A stretch of 64,000 nt of DNA, from assembly GCA_013396915.1 (NCBI GenBank), contig VWZL01004359.1, forward strand, positions 837,459 through 901,458. Reading direction: 5' to 3'. Under the pieces are notes generated by a model. That model was given only the letters and a program-made list of their open reading frames with translations. It had not been told where the DNA came from and ran no database searches. The translations under genes were made by a program, and so were the position numbers. Origin of the DNA: Stercorarius parasiticus (lineage: Eukaryota; Chordata; Aves; Charadriiformes; Stercorariidae). Below are positions 39,401 to 61,663 of this stretch, piece after piece (the first letter of the stretch is position 1; each line of letters begins with the position of its first letter).

Positions 39401-41660
39401 AGAGAAGTGAGGAACATTGCCGTGCTCTCCCAAGTTCTGTAAAAAGAGTACTGGAAGCTAGTTCTTATTTCGCAGTCTATGTCTAAGTGGGTTTATCACA
39501 AGAATAAAAAAGAGGTAGTCCATAAGGTAAAATTGGTGGTTCCTTCAGTATTTCTATTGTCTCATGATTCGTAAGCCCAGCTCTCGGGTGTGAGAACAAA
39601 GCAGTACAGAGCTATACAGGGAAGCAGTACATGTATTTTTAAAGCACTTGCTTTCTTCTTGGTTAGCTGGCTGCTCTTTTGTTTATAGCTTTGCTGTGGC
39701 AGCCAGAGAGCTATGGAAGAGGAGGGAATATAGCTGTACATTTATGCCCATGCCACAGCAGAGGAAAAGCCGATAATCCTGAAAATGTCAAGGAGCGGGA
39801 TCTGAATGTCATGCTTGTCATTTTCCTTTGTTGTTTGGTGCTATTCACCTACTTCTTGTGTTTGTAGTGTTGGTCGTGTTCTATATGGTGCCTTCTGACA
39901 AAGCAAGTAAAAAAGGGTTTTTTTGGATGGCCTCTTTAGAAAGTAAACTTTGTGGCTTAATTTTATTTTTTTTTTTTTTAGTCTGATGAGGAAGGTGGCA
40001 AGGAAAAAGACGGTGAAGAAGGCCAACAGAAATTTATTGCACATGTTCCAGTGCCATCTCAACAGGAGGTAAGACATAACAAAATTAAGATATGGAGATG
40101 CACTCTGGCTTTTGGAAAACAGAGGTCTTAACTTATGGCAGGTCATCAGTAAAAGCATCCTCAATTTGTTATTTCTGTGACTTGACTCTGTATCCATTTA
40201 ACCCTCTTGCAAATGCTGTGGAGCTGGCTGGAAATATGGTATCATTGCCATAACCCTTATCACCTGAGAATTTCCAAAACCTTCATGAGTATTACATAAA
40301 TTGGACAGTGTTGTGGTGTTATGGTAAGGTAACTCTGATTGCCTAATATATCTTTACTGTGCTTTTCCGCTGAGGGTCTAACTTTTTTTAAATTTAATGA
40401 GATGATTTCTGAGTTGCAGGATTTGCTCTCCTAAGTTTTCTAAAATGATTTTGGTGGCATGACCTTGAATTGACTATTATATTTTGAAAGTTCTCTAGGG
40501 TATGTATTACCTTAACAGCGACAGGTTGTTTGAAATATAACTCAGGCAGGAAGGTTCTGGAGTTACATCTCTTTTGGTAGACGTACCTTTACATCACGCA
40601 GATAGCATGTGGCGGTTTGTCCCCTGCTGCCATCTTGTCAGATAACAATGCTGTATTCTCCTGTGAAGTCATGATCCTGCCCATTTAACACAATACACAT
40701 GTAATGGCTTGTCAAAACTGCAGGAGAGAAATAATGATTGAAAACATTGCTCTCTGGCCAATGGTATTCTCTTAATGAAGAGAGCATAACTGAGATTCAA
40801 AACTGGTTTTCTAATACATAATCACTGGTTTACACAGCAATCTTTTCTAATTAGACAGTAGGCAGTGTAGTCTTTTCTCTTTTTTAGTGGCAAATCACTC
40901 CATACCTTATGCCTATGGGATTATGCCTTCTAGGTTCTAAATTACAAAAAGCTACTGTTCAGAATACTTATTTTTGAGAGATGCTGTCTGCAGTTTAGGC
41001 AAACATAAAATAATGACTGAGATTAAAACAAGTCTTGCATGTTGTTAGTAGATCTTTAAAGTACATGCTTGTTTAAGAATGATGTATTGCTGGCACTTTT
41101 AGACAAAATGTGGGTCAGAGGTTTGTAGCCATTGCTAATGTGACAGGCACGCTTGCTAAATTGTTCTTTCAGGGGTGTGGACTAGTGTGGCTCAACTCCA
41201 CCTGTTCTGCATTTGTTAAAGCTATATCCGAGACAAAGTTTGAAACAAAATTCAAGTGACTGTACAGGGAGTGAAATAAAATGGCAGCTACCGTCCTAAT
41301 TAAAAGGGGTGGGAGCATAGATCTGAAACGGAGGCATCTATTTTACTGCTTCTTTTGACTTCCGTGAGCTTCAGCTGAGTATTAAAAAAGGTACTCCTGA
41401 CTCATCTTATTTCAACTGCCTTTACGCTGGTACACACCCCTAACTTTCACAGTCTGTTTCCTGTGGTTTTCTTCTGTTGCAATAGCTAAGCATGCTAGGT
41501 TTTGGCTTCTCAATTAAGCTGAATTTTAGTCACCCTATTTTTATACTTGCAGATTGAGGAAGCTCTTGTACGGAGAAAGAAGATGGAGCTTCTTCAGAAG
41601 TATGCCAGTGAAACCCTCATGGCACAGAGTGAAGAAGCAAAAACACTTCTAGGATTGTAA
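30211..41660 (+). CDS. ISY1: ISY1 pre-mRNA splicing factor
   Basis: Component of the Prp19/XAB2-associated complex that joins the catalytic spliceosome in the nucleus (homologue of yeast Isy1/Ntc30). Eleven coding exons: 30211-30213, 30440-30462, 32325-32376, 34099-34164, 35657-35699, 35867-35979, 36138-36255, 37144-37266, 38761-38870, 39982-40068 and 41553-41660. All borders are GT-AG and the phases join into one frame of 281 residues, close to the human length of about 285. The protein starts [19 protein letters not shown] and ends EEAKTLLGL. The conserved N-terminal Isy1 region runs to about residue 140, a proline-rich [11 protein letters not shown] segment follows, and seven consecutive Glu lie at residues 201-207. 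Exon 1 contributes only the start codon and exon 2 is a 23-nt microexon, so short-ORF gene finders will miss the true start. A CR1 copy sits in intron 2. Confidence 0.97.
30895..31512 (+). mobile_element. CR1 LINE fragment in ISY1 intron 2
   Basis: Plus-oriented copy of the last ~600 bp of CR1. It starts inside the 3' end of the reverse-transcriptase ORF (CCCAGAAAGCC, ATTCTGCCCCTCTGCTCCGC, GAGGACAGGCTGAGAGAGTT) and continues through the 3' UTR (GTTGCCCAGAGAAGCTGTGG, GGTGTTCAAGGCCAGGCTGG) to the terminal CCATTCTGTGATGTG. It is degenerate and non-functional. It closely matches the minus-oriented copy at 44.5 kb over the shared 3' portion. Confidence 0.94.
31513..32324 (+). other. ISY1: Remainder of ISY1 intron 2
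   Basis: AT-rich intronic sequence with an A/T simple stretch near 31794-31850. It ends in the acceptor TTTCTTTAG. No other feature was seen. Confidence 0.6.
36595..36613 (+). repeat. Poly(A) run in ISY1 intron 7
   Basis: An A homopolymer of about 18 bases is followed by GTTGG. It shows no attached element and its exact length is unreliable in draft assemblies. Confidence 0.7.
37531..37544 (+). repeat. Poly(C) run in ISY1 intron 8
   Basis: Fourteen consecutive C follow CTCCTTT. A second, shorter C run occurs at about 37344-37350. The runs lie in the first 300 bp of the intron and have no obvious splicing role. Confidence 0.8.
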
Positions 41661-42770
41661 CATTGCACCAGTATGTCCTGGTTTCTGCATAATCCACCTA
41701 AAAGCAGCACGTTTGTATACTCTGGTAGCGATCACTTTTAGCTCTGAAAGTCCCTTTGGGTGGTAAGAGTAAACTGATGAAGTTACAGTGTGTGCTGCAG
41801 AAGGAAAACCATCATTTTGGTTTGTCCACTAGGATGACTTACACTTCAGTGCTGAGAAAGATCAGACCTAGGTTAACTTGTCTCTGCATCTCCAGTGACT
41901 GTCTGCAGTCCTTTCACTTTGTAAAGCAGTCTGTGCAGTGGTGCCTCTTACAGATGGAACCGCAAACCCTGTTACTCCTTAAATCTGGAAGGAAAACTGA
42001 CTGATGTTACTGCCGTTCTGTCTGCTGTATCCTGACTGTAAGTGTACGCATCTTTCTTAGGTTGATTTTTGCTGAGTCCAGAAGTAACTTACTCTGTTAT
42101 GGCTGGTTAGTTTACCAGAATAGCCTAGAACCTGTTTAGAGGTACCTTGATGACAGATCTTACGAGTGACTTTGAAGTCGATTTGGTTCTTTATATAACA
42201 CATGCAATATGTCTAAAAGCTCTTACCCTTCTTGTGGTTTGTAACCGTGCCTGGGTGAATTGCTTAAATGCTGGATATTTCAGCAACTATTGTAAATACT
42301 TCCAACCTTGTTCAAATATTTTTAGTAAAACTTATTTACAACCTGATGTCTTGTTTCATTCTAGCTCAAAGGATTGTGTTGTTTCCCTATTTGTAGCCAA
42401 AGAATGGGATCATAAACAGCCATCCATGTAGGGATTTGAAACTCTGCATCCCCTATTGCTCTTAGCTTGTGTGTCCCGTGGCAAGAGGCAGGTTGCAGCA
42501 GAGCCTGCTCGGAGTCGTAGGGGTGACTAATGTTGTTATATGGGTCTGAATGAAGGCAATTTTAAATTGGCTATCTGCAGCCATGGAGTAGAAGTGCTAT
42601 CTAAGAAATATAGTATTTAACCACCAAGTAACCATGTCTGGGACTATTTAGAGTTTCTAGATGATCTTAGTATTCAGCTCTGTTTGTTGTAAATAATCCA
42701 CTCCCGAACAATCGAAGCTCTAATTTAGAGGCAAGCTTTGTCTTACTTGATGTAAATGATTAAACAAAAA
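41661..42770 (+). other. ISY1: ISY1 3' UTR (extent approximate)
   Basis: Non-coding sequence follows the ISY1 stop. I see no AATAAA in the first kilobase. An ATTAAA at 42759-42764 is the first reasonable poly(A) hexamer, so the 3' UTR may be about 1.1 kb. The open frames inside (41756-42004 and 42147-42431) have no domain. Confidence 0.4.
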
Positions 42771-44508
42771 AGCCTTGAAAGAGTGGGAAGCATAGCTGTG
42801 AAATTAAAATCTTAAAAAAAAAAAANTCAAGTATTGATTGCAAGCAGACAACTAACATTCCGAACACATCCTTCTCTCTTCCTAACAGTGCAGCTTTCTC
42901 TGCTTTGTAATGACGCACCAAATTAGTGTGTTTATGACTCATAATAATTTGTGTGCTCTGAGTTGCAAGCACCTATCCAAAGTTGGTTTTAGTTTTTGCT
43001 GCTGCCCCTTGAGTGTTTTCTGTTCTTGGGTTTAGAGAAGGTGATGTGTTTTTATCCACAGGCTATGTGCGTTGTTGTAAAAGACAACACTTCCCACAAT
43101 TCCTTCCCTGAAACCCTTGGCCACCAAGAATGGAAAAATAGGCTCTTTTCGTGTTGGATGTGCTAACAGGTTTATGGTCTAGCAGTGCTGCATCTGACTA
43201 GTGCATTGCACCTCTGGAAAAGCCTAGTATGTGAGGGGTAAAGACTTTGTTGCCTGGTCCTAAGCCACTAATGAGTCCCTGGAGCTGAATAAGTTGGCAG
43301 GCAGTGTGTTAAAGTATTTATCACACTTCGGGAGTGCTTGTCACCAAACCATAGTGTGACTCGGGCAGGGGGGACATGATACCAACAAAAAAACTGGAGC
43401 AGCCAAATGGGCTTGCCAAAAAGGCAAAAAAAAGAGTTAAAGCTCTGTTGTGAACAGCCCTTTGCCAACCATGCTGCTGCTAGAGGCTACGTTTTTTCTT
43501 TCTGTTTATTTTTCTTTTTATTCAGTACAACAACAGTTTTTCTTCTTGGGGAACGGTCCTGCTGTAGATTTGGTAAACTATATGCTGGAGATAACCCCAG
43601 ATATACGGGGTGAAAAACCCAAGTAGTTTTTATGGCCCGATACAGTCTGGGAGTTCGATAATACCGATGGTTGGTCCCTTTTGTTACTGTATGAATCTGT
43701 AACATAGAAGACAGAAAACAGAAGGGTAAAGTCAGGTCAGGGACAGAGTGATAATGACAGAAGGCATAAAGAATAAATGGGAAACAATGAGAGAAAATCG
43801 AGACGGGATAGTAATTGCATTCATGTTCAAAGCAGTATCTCCTGGTCCTGAGCAAGACTGATAACAGTGACATCAACAGAGCAGTTTTTAAGGCAGTACT
43901 GATCTCTGCTGACCAACACAGAAACAGAATAAATGTACAAAAATAGAGTATGGGGCTGTGCGGTATGAACTGTGGCTGCTGCTTGAAGCTGCTGTACTAA
44001 GTATTTGCTCTAGCTCTGAGCACTAAGCATTTTTAAGCTGAATGCTCTTTTTGGCTGCATCTGAATAATTGCAGAGTAATTGTTTGTCAGCAGCAGCCTG
44101 TAGCACAATGCCCTCATTCTGCTTGTCATGGCCCATAGCACAGTGGCCAAGTTCCGCTGGCTGTATAGGCTGTGAAATTGCTGGTGAGGTTGGGGCTGGG
44201 GAACTGCTGCGGCCAAAGCCAGGAAACCGATCCCGTAGTTTGTCCTAGGGGGTGAAACGGTGCGTGGGCTCTGCGTCGACTTGTACATGTGTGTGTGGTC
44301 AGGCTCGTAACTCCTACTGCTGGTACAATGCCTCAGCCTGGAACAGGGCTAGGGTATAAAATAATAATTTTATACGTGCTTATGTGCAGCTTGTTCTGTC
44401 TGCCTCAGAGTTTTGTGCATCGCCTGAGCTTTGGGGGCATAACCTCCCTAATCATTCTGTTCTCTGCACCAATTTTGGTGCTTTTTTTGTGGTTTAGAAA
44501 TGCATTCT
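42771..44508. other. ISY1 to HDHD5-like intergenic DNA
   Basis: No gene was seen. A run of A with an N at 42826 marks an uncertain homopolymer. The 129-codon minus frame at 43487-43876 and the frame at 44010-44288 show no family motif or splice support. RAB43, the gene after ISY1 in human, is not here. Confidence 0.5.
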
Positions 44509-44742
44509 GGAATCACAGAACAGTTGAGGTTAGAAGGGACATTAAAGCCCATCCAGTGCCACCCCCTGCCCTGGGCAGGGACACCTTCCACCAGACCAGG
44601 TTGCTCCAAGCCCCGTCCAGCCTGGCCTTGAACACCTCCAGGGATGGGGCAGCCACAGCTTCTCTGGGCAACCTGGGCCAGGGGCTCACCAGCCTCAGAG
44701 TGAAAAATTTCTTCCTAATATCTAATCTAAATCTCCCCTCTT
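44509..44742 (-). mobile_element. CR1 LINE fragment
   Basis: The minus-oriented 3' end of CR1 starts at the left with AATCACAGAACAGTTGAGG and continues AGAAGGGACATTAAAGCCCA, then CTGGCCTTGAACACCTCCAG and CAGCTTCTCTGGGCAACCTG. It breaks off after AATCTAAATCTCCCCTC. It is close in sequence to the plus-oriented copy in ISY1 intron 2 and lies just upstream of the next CpG island. The 151-codon frame over it is an artefact. Confidence 0.93.
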
Positions 44743-44759
44743 GACCCTGATGCCGGCCA

Positions 44760-45440
44760 GGTCCGTGGTGTAGGCTGGAACCCGCCTGCCTTCATCCGTG
44801 TAGGGCTGAGCGCAGCACAGCCACCGAGGGTCGGCTCCTCGCTGGAGCCTGGCGAGGGGCTTGCTGGAAATGAGTGGATTTACCTCGCCTGCAGTAGCAG
44901 AGGAGTGAGATACGCAGAGATGGCTTTGCAGAGCGTCCGTTAACTAACGCTGTTTTGTGCTCGTTTCCTTACTTTCAGGGGTAGTTGCTGGGAAATGCCT
45001 GTGCAGTGGAGATTTATTTCCCTGGCAGACACGTCGCGCTGCCCCTTCCCCGTCGCTGCCGAGGCGGTGGCGGGGCTGGCTGCCCGCCCCGGACCCTCTC
45101 CCGCCACAGGGCTCGCTGCTGACGTTCGTGCCGTCACGGCCCGTCGCTCTGACGTCGCTCGATGAGCTCACAGGGCAGGGCGGGGCGCGCTGTCCCGCCA
45201 AACGGGGCGCGGGCGCTGCCGGGCGCTGCCCCCCNCCCGCCCCGCCCGGGGGCCGATGCCAGGGTTCCCCGCAGGGCCCTGGAGCACCTCCCCCTCCCTC
45301 CCCATCCCCGGGGGGGACGGCTTTTGCGGTGTGTTGTCTCAAAGGAGGAACCGGGTACAGTCGCGACTGTCGCGGCAGGGGCGCGGGGCTCCGGCCCCCG
45401 CCTTTGTTGTTGCCGCCCTGTGGATCGCTTGTCGACAAGG
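44760..45440 (+). promoter_or_regulatory. CpG island, presumed promoter of HDHD5-like gene
   Basis: A strongly GC- and CpG-rich block with one N (45235). Two CRE-like motifs, TGACGT at 45120-45125 and TGACGTC at 45150-45156, lie near its centre, and a perfect 14-bp palindrome ACAGTCGCGACTGT is at 45357-45370. The next plus-strand gene starts within 2 kb, which makes this its likely promoter. No first exon could be assigned inside the island because no strong splice donor is visible there. Confidence 0.6.
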
Positions 45441-56148
<10,708 letters not shown>

Positions 56149-56259
56149 GATGACGTGATTTCTTAAGGACTACTCAGTGCTATGCTTTCCTGCCCAAAAA
56201 ACAAACTGTGCTTTAAAATCATGCCACAAACTGCTGCTTTCTAAAATTTTTAACTTTTA

Positions 56260-56265
56260 AATAAA
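56260..56265 (+). terminator. Polyadenylation signal of HDHD5-like gene
   Basis: A canonical AATAAA lies about 110 bp after the stop codon. It implies a very short 3' UTR. Further signals downstream cannot be excluded. Confidence 0.6.
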
Positions 56266-59200
56266 TACAATCTTACATGAAGTATATTAATATATTTAAG
56301 TATATTAATATACTTAATGTAAGTATATCAAATATCAGTAATGCTTTTTTAAGTACTTTGACATATGTAATTTCTTGCTTTAGTTGCCCTTTATTGTCCT
56401 CCTATTCATTATGTTAGGTATTTTAATAAGAATTTTTCATGTTAGTGGCACTTAAATTCCCACATGACAGTACATTCTTCTGTTTGCTCGAAGATTTAGC
56501 TTCTAGGTATTAGGGATCTTGAGGATATTGGATTGTGGTGTTGTGGTCATTCACACAATGACAAATTGGCTGGTATGGAGCACAACGTGTTACTGCCTGC
56601 TATTCAGCAAGTAATGAGTGCGCTTTCAGATTAGAGCGAGTTCATGTCTGTTCTACTACTCTGTACCTGTTCACGTTTAACACTGCAGCCTTAATTTTTA
56701 TCTCTTTTGTCATGTGTCGAGCTGCCGTTGCTTCTCCCTGCTCTGACATGTAAAGCCTTAATAGAGATGCCCATGTCAGATGGAGAGGGCTGAATTGTTA
56801 ATGCCATTTTTGGAACTCCAACTGAGCTGAGCACAGTGATGCAAGGAAAGCGTCCAGCAGCGGGTGCCCTGTGTGGCATAATACCTGGCCTTTTTGTCCT
56901 TGCCTTTTTATCTGCACTTTTTTTTGAGGAATTTGGAATATTAGAAAGCTTTAGCAATTATGTTTCAGGTGTTTCTGTCAGTTGGACTTTTCCACTGAAT
57001 GAGTGACTACTGTTTGGGCAAAAAGTGCCTAGTAATTTACTTGAAGCCTCATACCACTGTGGTAATTAACTGGCCTTGAGTGTAATATATTTCAGCTTAT
57101 ATCAGTGTTATATGTTGTTTGGTTCATGGATTTTATAGCTGTTCATTTAAAAAAAAAAAGTAATTTATGTTATTTTTATAAAATACTTTTAAACATTTTC
57201 ATCCAAAAGATGCCTTTGAAAATATTTTTGTGTTAATTTGTTGTAACACAGTATATGGTGTACTTGTGACAGAACCTTAGAAAACATAAGCCAATTAAGT
57301 GTGCTTAAAAACAAAGCCAACTTACATACATATATCACTTAACATCACCTTGGGGGCTAGTCAGGTTTTTATGGTTGGGTTTGGTTTTGTTTGGTTTTTT
57401 TTTTTCCAAATTAGAAATTGTACAAACAAAAATCTGTGGGTCTTCAGTTTTCCCAAATTCTTGCAAAACCAGCAGAATGCTGGCTTAAAAGCATTGGTAA
57501 GAGAGATGGTGGCATAAAGTGAAATGACCTCCTGGCCAGCTTCTTCACGGTTTATTGTCCTGATATCAAAATCTGAAAGCTCATGTCATGAGGAGAACAT
57601 TGCTGCTATAAAGTCAGATTTTGTTGTTGTTGTTGTGTTTTCTCCATTTGCAAACCGCTGTAATCCCCCTCTCTGCTATCAGGATTGTTGATTCATTCAC
57701 TCATAATGTTTCGCAAGTAGCTTTCAACGTATCTTGCTGGATCCAGTTTAAGGACAGTGCTCTAACACTGTATTTCCTGTTTCTTCACTGGGAAAGTATT
57801 ACAGCAGCACATTCTTGCCTTTTTTAATTGTTACAATAAACGGATATATATACCTGTTTCTTCAGCAGTTTCCTGTAATACGCCAACCATTTGCAAAGTA
57901 TGCCAAATCTTTCGAAGTAAGCATTCTAGTTTTGTAAAATGTCAGGGTGACTGAAGTTGCGTTGTTTCAATACCGAAGCATGTTGCAGAGCTCTTTAACG
58001 ATTACCAGAAGCGGTTTCAGGCTGTCAGTGAAGCAAGGAATAAAAATGTGAAAGTTGATGCAGAACAGAAAATGTTCAATTTGTTTCTTCTTCCCCTCCC
58101 CCTGAATATGCATGAACACTTGAAAAGGTTGATGAAGGAACTGTATATATACTTCTTAAATTTTGTCCCTCGTGGAACATTAACTTATAATGCATGTGTA
58201 GAAAAAAAATATTGTTTGACTGTCAGGCTGCTACTGTTTTTAACTGAAAGGAAGACAGGTTTTTAGGCTGTATTCCTCTTAGACCATTTAGGCTATGTCT
58301 GCATTGCAGGGGTGTGAATGTTGCCCGATGAGTCTGCTGGAGCTGTCTTTAACGTGATTCTTCATATGAATGTATGACTGAGTCCCAGTAGTGGACTAGG
58401 GTGCCATTAGATTTGGAACTGCATCAGTACAAAACAAAAAATAGGCAGTTGTTGGCACAGATGGTGGACACAGATGGTTAATATATATGGGTATTACTAT
58501 AAAAGACGAAAGAGAAATGTTAGTGTGGTAAACACTTGCAGTATGTAGTGAGATAGGAAAATATTTTGGTGAGATGTCATGAAAAATAAATTTTTAAGGA
58601 AGGATTTGAAGGAGTATAGTGAGTTACCGTTGAGGATGTTTACCTGGAGCCTTTGGCAAAGACGAAGAACCTCACAGCCTCCACTTGCTAGATACTCCCA
58701 CAACTTCACTGCAGCAGTGAGCTAGCTACATGGGAATGAGATTGTGTATTCCCTAATTAGTACTGCAACCGCACAGCATACATAGATCTAGCTCTAGAGC
58801 CTGAAAGCAAACTGCTTCCTTGGTGACATGTTCCAATGTTTATGTGCACTGAGTAATTACACCACAGTTAGGATTTTGAAATATTACTGGTGTTGGTAAT
58901 ATAGCAAAAACTAGAAAAGCATGTGTGTTCCTCCCTCAGGGAGTCCCACTCCAGTTTACACTTCAATTTCTGGTGAAAATATTTGTGCCAAGGTGCTACT
59001 ATGTGACTCGGCAAACCTTCCATTCCACCTGCATTACTAAATACCAAATTCCAGTAAAAGACTTGTCATCTTTATCTTTTTATTAATGTGACCCCTCAAA
59101 AAGCAGACATTGTTCATTATATTATTATTTAATGTCTTACAAATGAAGATGCTACACTGACAGACTTCTAAGTCTTTGAATTTTGTTCACTTCCTGTTCA

Positions 59201-61249
59201 CTCAGGAAGTGGTACAAATGAGAATTTTTTTTTAAAAGAAGTGTCATAAAACATTGCATCTGAGTTACCACTGTAATATCTAACCTTTCCTGCTATGGTA
59301 CTTTAAAATGAAATTTAGTGATTCTTTGTTAGTAACGATGTGTGGAAATCCTTGGAAGAAATCTCAGTCTCTAGTACTGGAAAGGTGCTTTTTGTCAAGA
59401 GTTCTTAAGGAAAACTGAGCTGAGTAAAATGTTCTTTCTAATTATTCAGCTAAGAGTGAGATAAATTAATATTAGATTAGGTAAGAAAAAGGCTAAGACC
59501 CTGTCTTAACTTTTGCTCTCCTTTCCTTGAATGTCCTCTTACCTGGATTGTCACTTTCATTCTTTCATGTGTTTTCAGCTTTGACATTTACCTGTTTGAA
59601 ACAGACAATATTTCCCACGTTCCGTGTATTTCAGTCATAACATAGGTAAGCTATTGGATGTTACAATACTTATTTCAAGTTTAAAATGTACTGTTGAAAC
59701 ACCTAAGTGTTTCAGAATATGTACAGAAATAGCTCACTGAAATAACTTTTTAAAAATACTTCTGAGGATCTTCTTACAAGTCGAACTTTCCCTTTGTTTG
59801 CATGGTAGTATTTTTGTTCTTGGTACCTTTTTTTCTATAAAAAAAGATCCCTCAAAAACAGCCTTTCAAAAATATATCCTGTGCTTATTTGTGCTAATAC
59901 AAAATTGACAATATTTTAAACTCCAGTCATGTGTTGTCTTCAGTATCACATTTTTCTTTAGAAGCATTTTTCAATTAAATTGAAGTTAGAGGAATGTATG
60001 AAACTTGTATTTTAAGAAAAACAAATTTTCAGGCATCTCCTTTTCGATATTAAAAAAATACTTGCATTTAAAATTAAGTTTATCATGTAAAAACTTGTAT
60101 ACTGTTAAGGAAAAGGAATAATGTATTTTGTAGTACATCCTATGTTTATGAAATCAGTCTGCTATACCTATTGATACTACTTGTTATGGAATAATCTTTT
60201 CAAATTGCAGAACTTTTTAGTAAAATATCATATCCAGGCAGCTTGTCTGAAAGATGTTGAGTAATTCACAAGAATCTGTTGCAGTATTTTGCAGTAGGTT
60301 ACTTCTTTCCATAAACTGCTTGATAATTTATTTTTGGGGACAACTTATGTTGCTATGTCTTTTGTTCTTCAGCAACACAAATGTGATTATATGCTGTGAT
60401 ATCATGTAATCAAATCACATCTAGAAAAATTGAAAATATTTCAGCAGTAGTAGGAAACAAAACGCAGTCTCTGCAATGCGGTGGGATTGGCAGACGACTA
60501 TTTGTATTGAAAAAGACCCTCTGAAGTGAATGTTTTCACTAAGTTTGAAAGATATTGTTGCTGCTGTCAGTGTCATATTTAAGCCTGGTATACAATTTTT
60601 AGCCATCTGTTGGAGTGCATTAGGCTTCATCTGGTGGGAATCCAGCTGATGAGCTTGGAGACCACTCTGCAGAGCAAGTGGAGGTGAGCAGAAGACACCT
60701 TGATCCAACTAAAACAGTCATGCAGATGTACCCATCCAGGACCACACACTTTGGCACAGTTGAGGTATTTAAGTCCAGGATCTGTTAAATTCTGGAGGAA
60801 CACAGAAGAGCGTACGTGGGGTTTGGGCTGGGCTTGCTGGAGGTGCAAAGATGTCTTCTTTCACACGTGGCCTGGGTTTGCTTCTTCACTACCATCTGTA
60901 GTTTTTGTAGGGGATTATTTGCCATTTTGGTGAATTAACCTGTTATTTTGGCAGAAGACAGTGAAATGCTTAAAGTGGAAGATAGTTGTAATTAATCTCC
61001 AAATTAATGGCTGGTCTCTGAGAAGGCTTGCCTCCTAAAAAGCTTCAAAAATGTAGTTGTCCAGCCCACCTCCCATGAATGTGAACTGATACTATAGGTA
61101 TTTACTGTTGGTTTTCACACAAATAAACTGTTCTTCTAAGCAGCACGCACTTTTTGAAAGCCTTGCCAGCCTGAGCGCAAGTCACAAGCATTTCTCAAAG
61201 GTATTAAGTTCAGCAAAGTCCTGGTGCAATCCATGTCCAGGTGGGAGCT
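56266..61249. other. Intergenic DNA after HDHD5-like gene
   Basis: About 5 kb of AT-rich sequence without a supported gene. An 18-bp perfect AT palindrome lies at 56298-56315, and a short TTG microsatellite near 57620-57636. Frames such as 58048-58266 plus and 60421-60708 minus have no recognisable domain. Confidence 0.5.
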
Positions 61250-61663
61250 TGTTTTCACCCTTGGTAAACCCCCTGCCCCGCAGTGTGACTGCTCCCCCAG
61301 CCACCTCCGGAGCTGGACGCCGGGGACTGGAGACTCCCTTGTCTTAAACACACAAATACGGGGCGTCTCAGTAAGAACTGAATTCATTTGGGAAGAGAAG
61401 GGATAGACGCCTGCTCTGACGGATACTCGTTGTTTTTTGCTATAGGACTCCCCAGGGTCGATGAGGGCCGGCGGTGTTTCCTCTCCGCGACCGCGGGAGG
61501 CGCTCTGCGCCATCTTGTCTTTACCTCAGCCGGGCGGCGCTCGCGGCTGAGGCACGGTGCTGGGCGGGAAAGAGGCGGCGGTACTGCCANTTGCCCCCAC
61601 GCAAGTTCTCCAAGGCTCAGGGTATTCCAGCTTCTCCAACTCTGTGATCTGAACTCTAGCTTG
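61250..61663. promoter_or_regulatory. CpG-rich promoter of an unidentified gene
   Basis: GC and CpG content peak between about 61440 and 61610, with one N at 61590. On the minus strand a YY1-type site AAGATGGCGCAG (about 61505-61516) contains an ATG at 61513-61511 that opens a long minus frame, an arrangement common at YY1-controlled starts. On the plus strand an exon-like stretch ends in a good donor, CTTG/GTGAGT at 61663/61664. Either or both directions could be transcribed. No family is recognisable, so the gene remains unnamed. Confidence 0.45.

Noticed and set aside
44289..44744. 151-codon plus-strand open frame
   Set aside because: Its second half is the antisense of a CR1 3' end; no independent domain or splice support.
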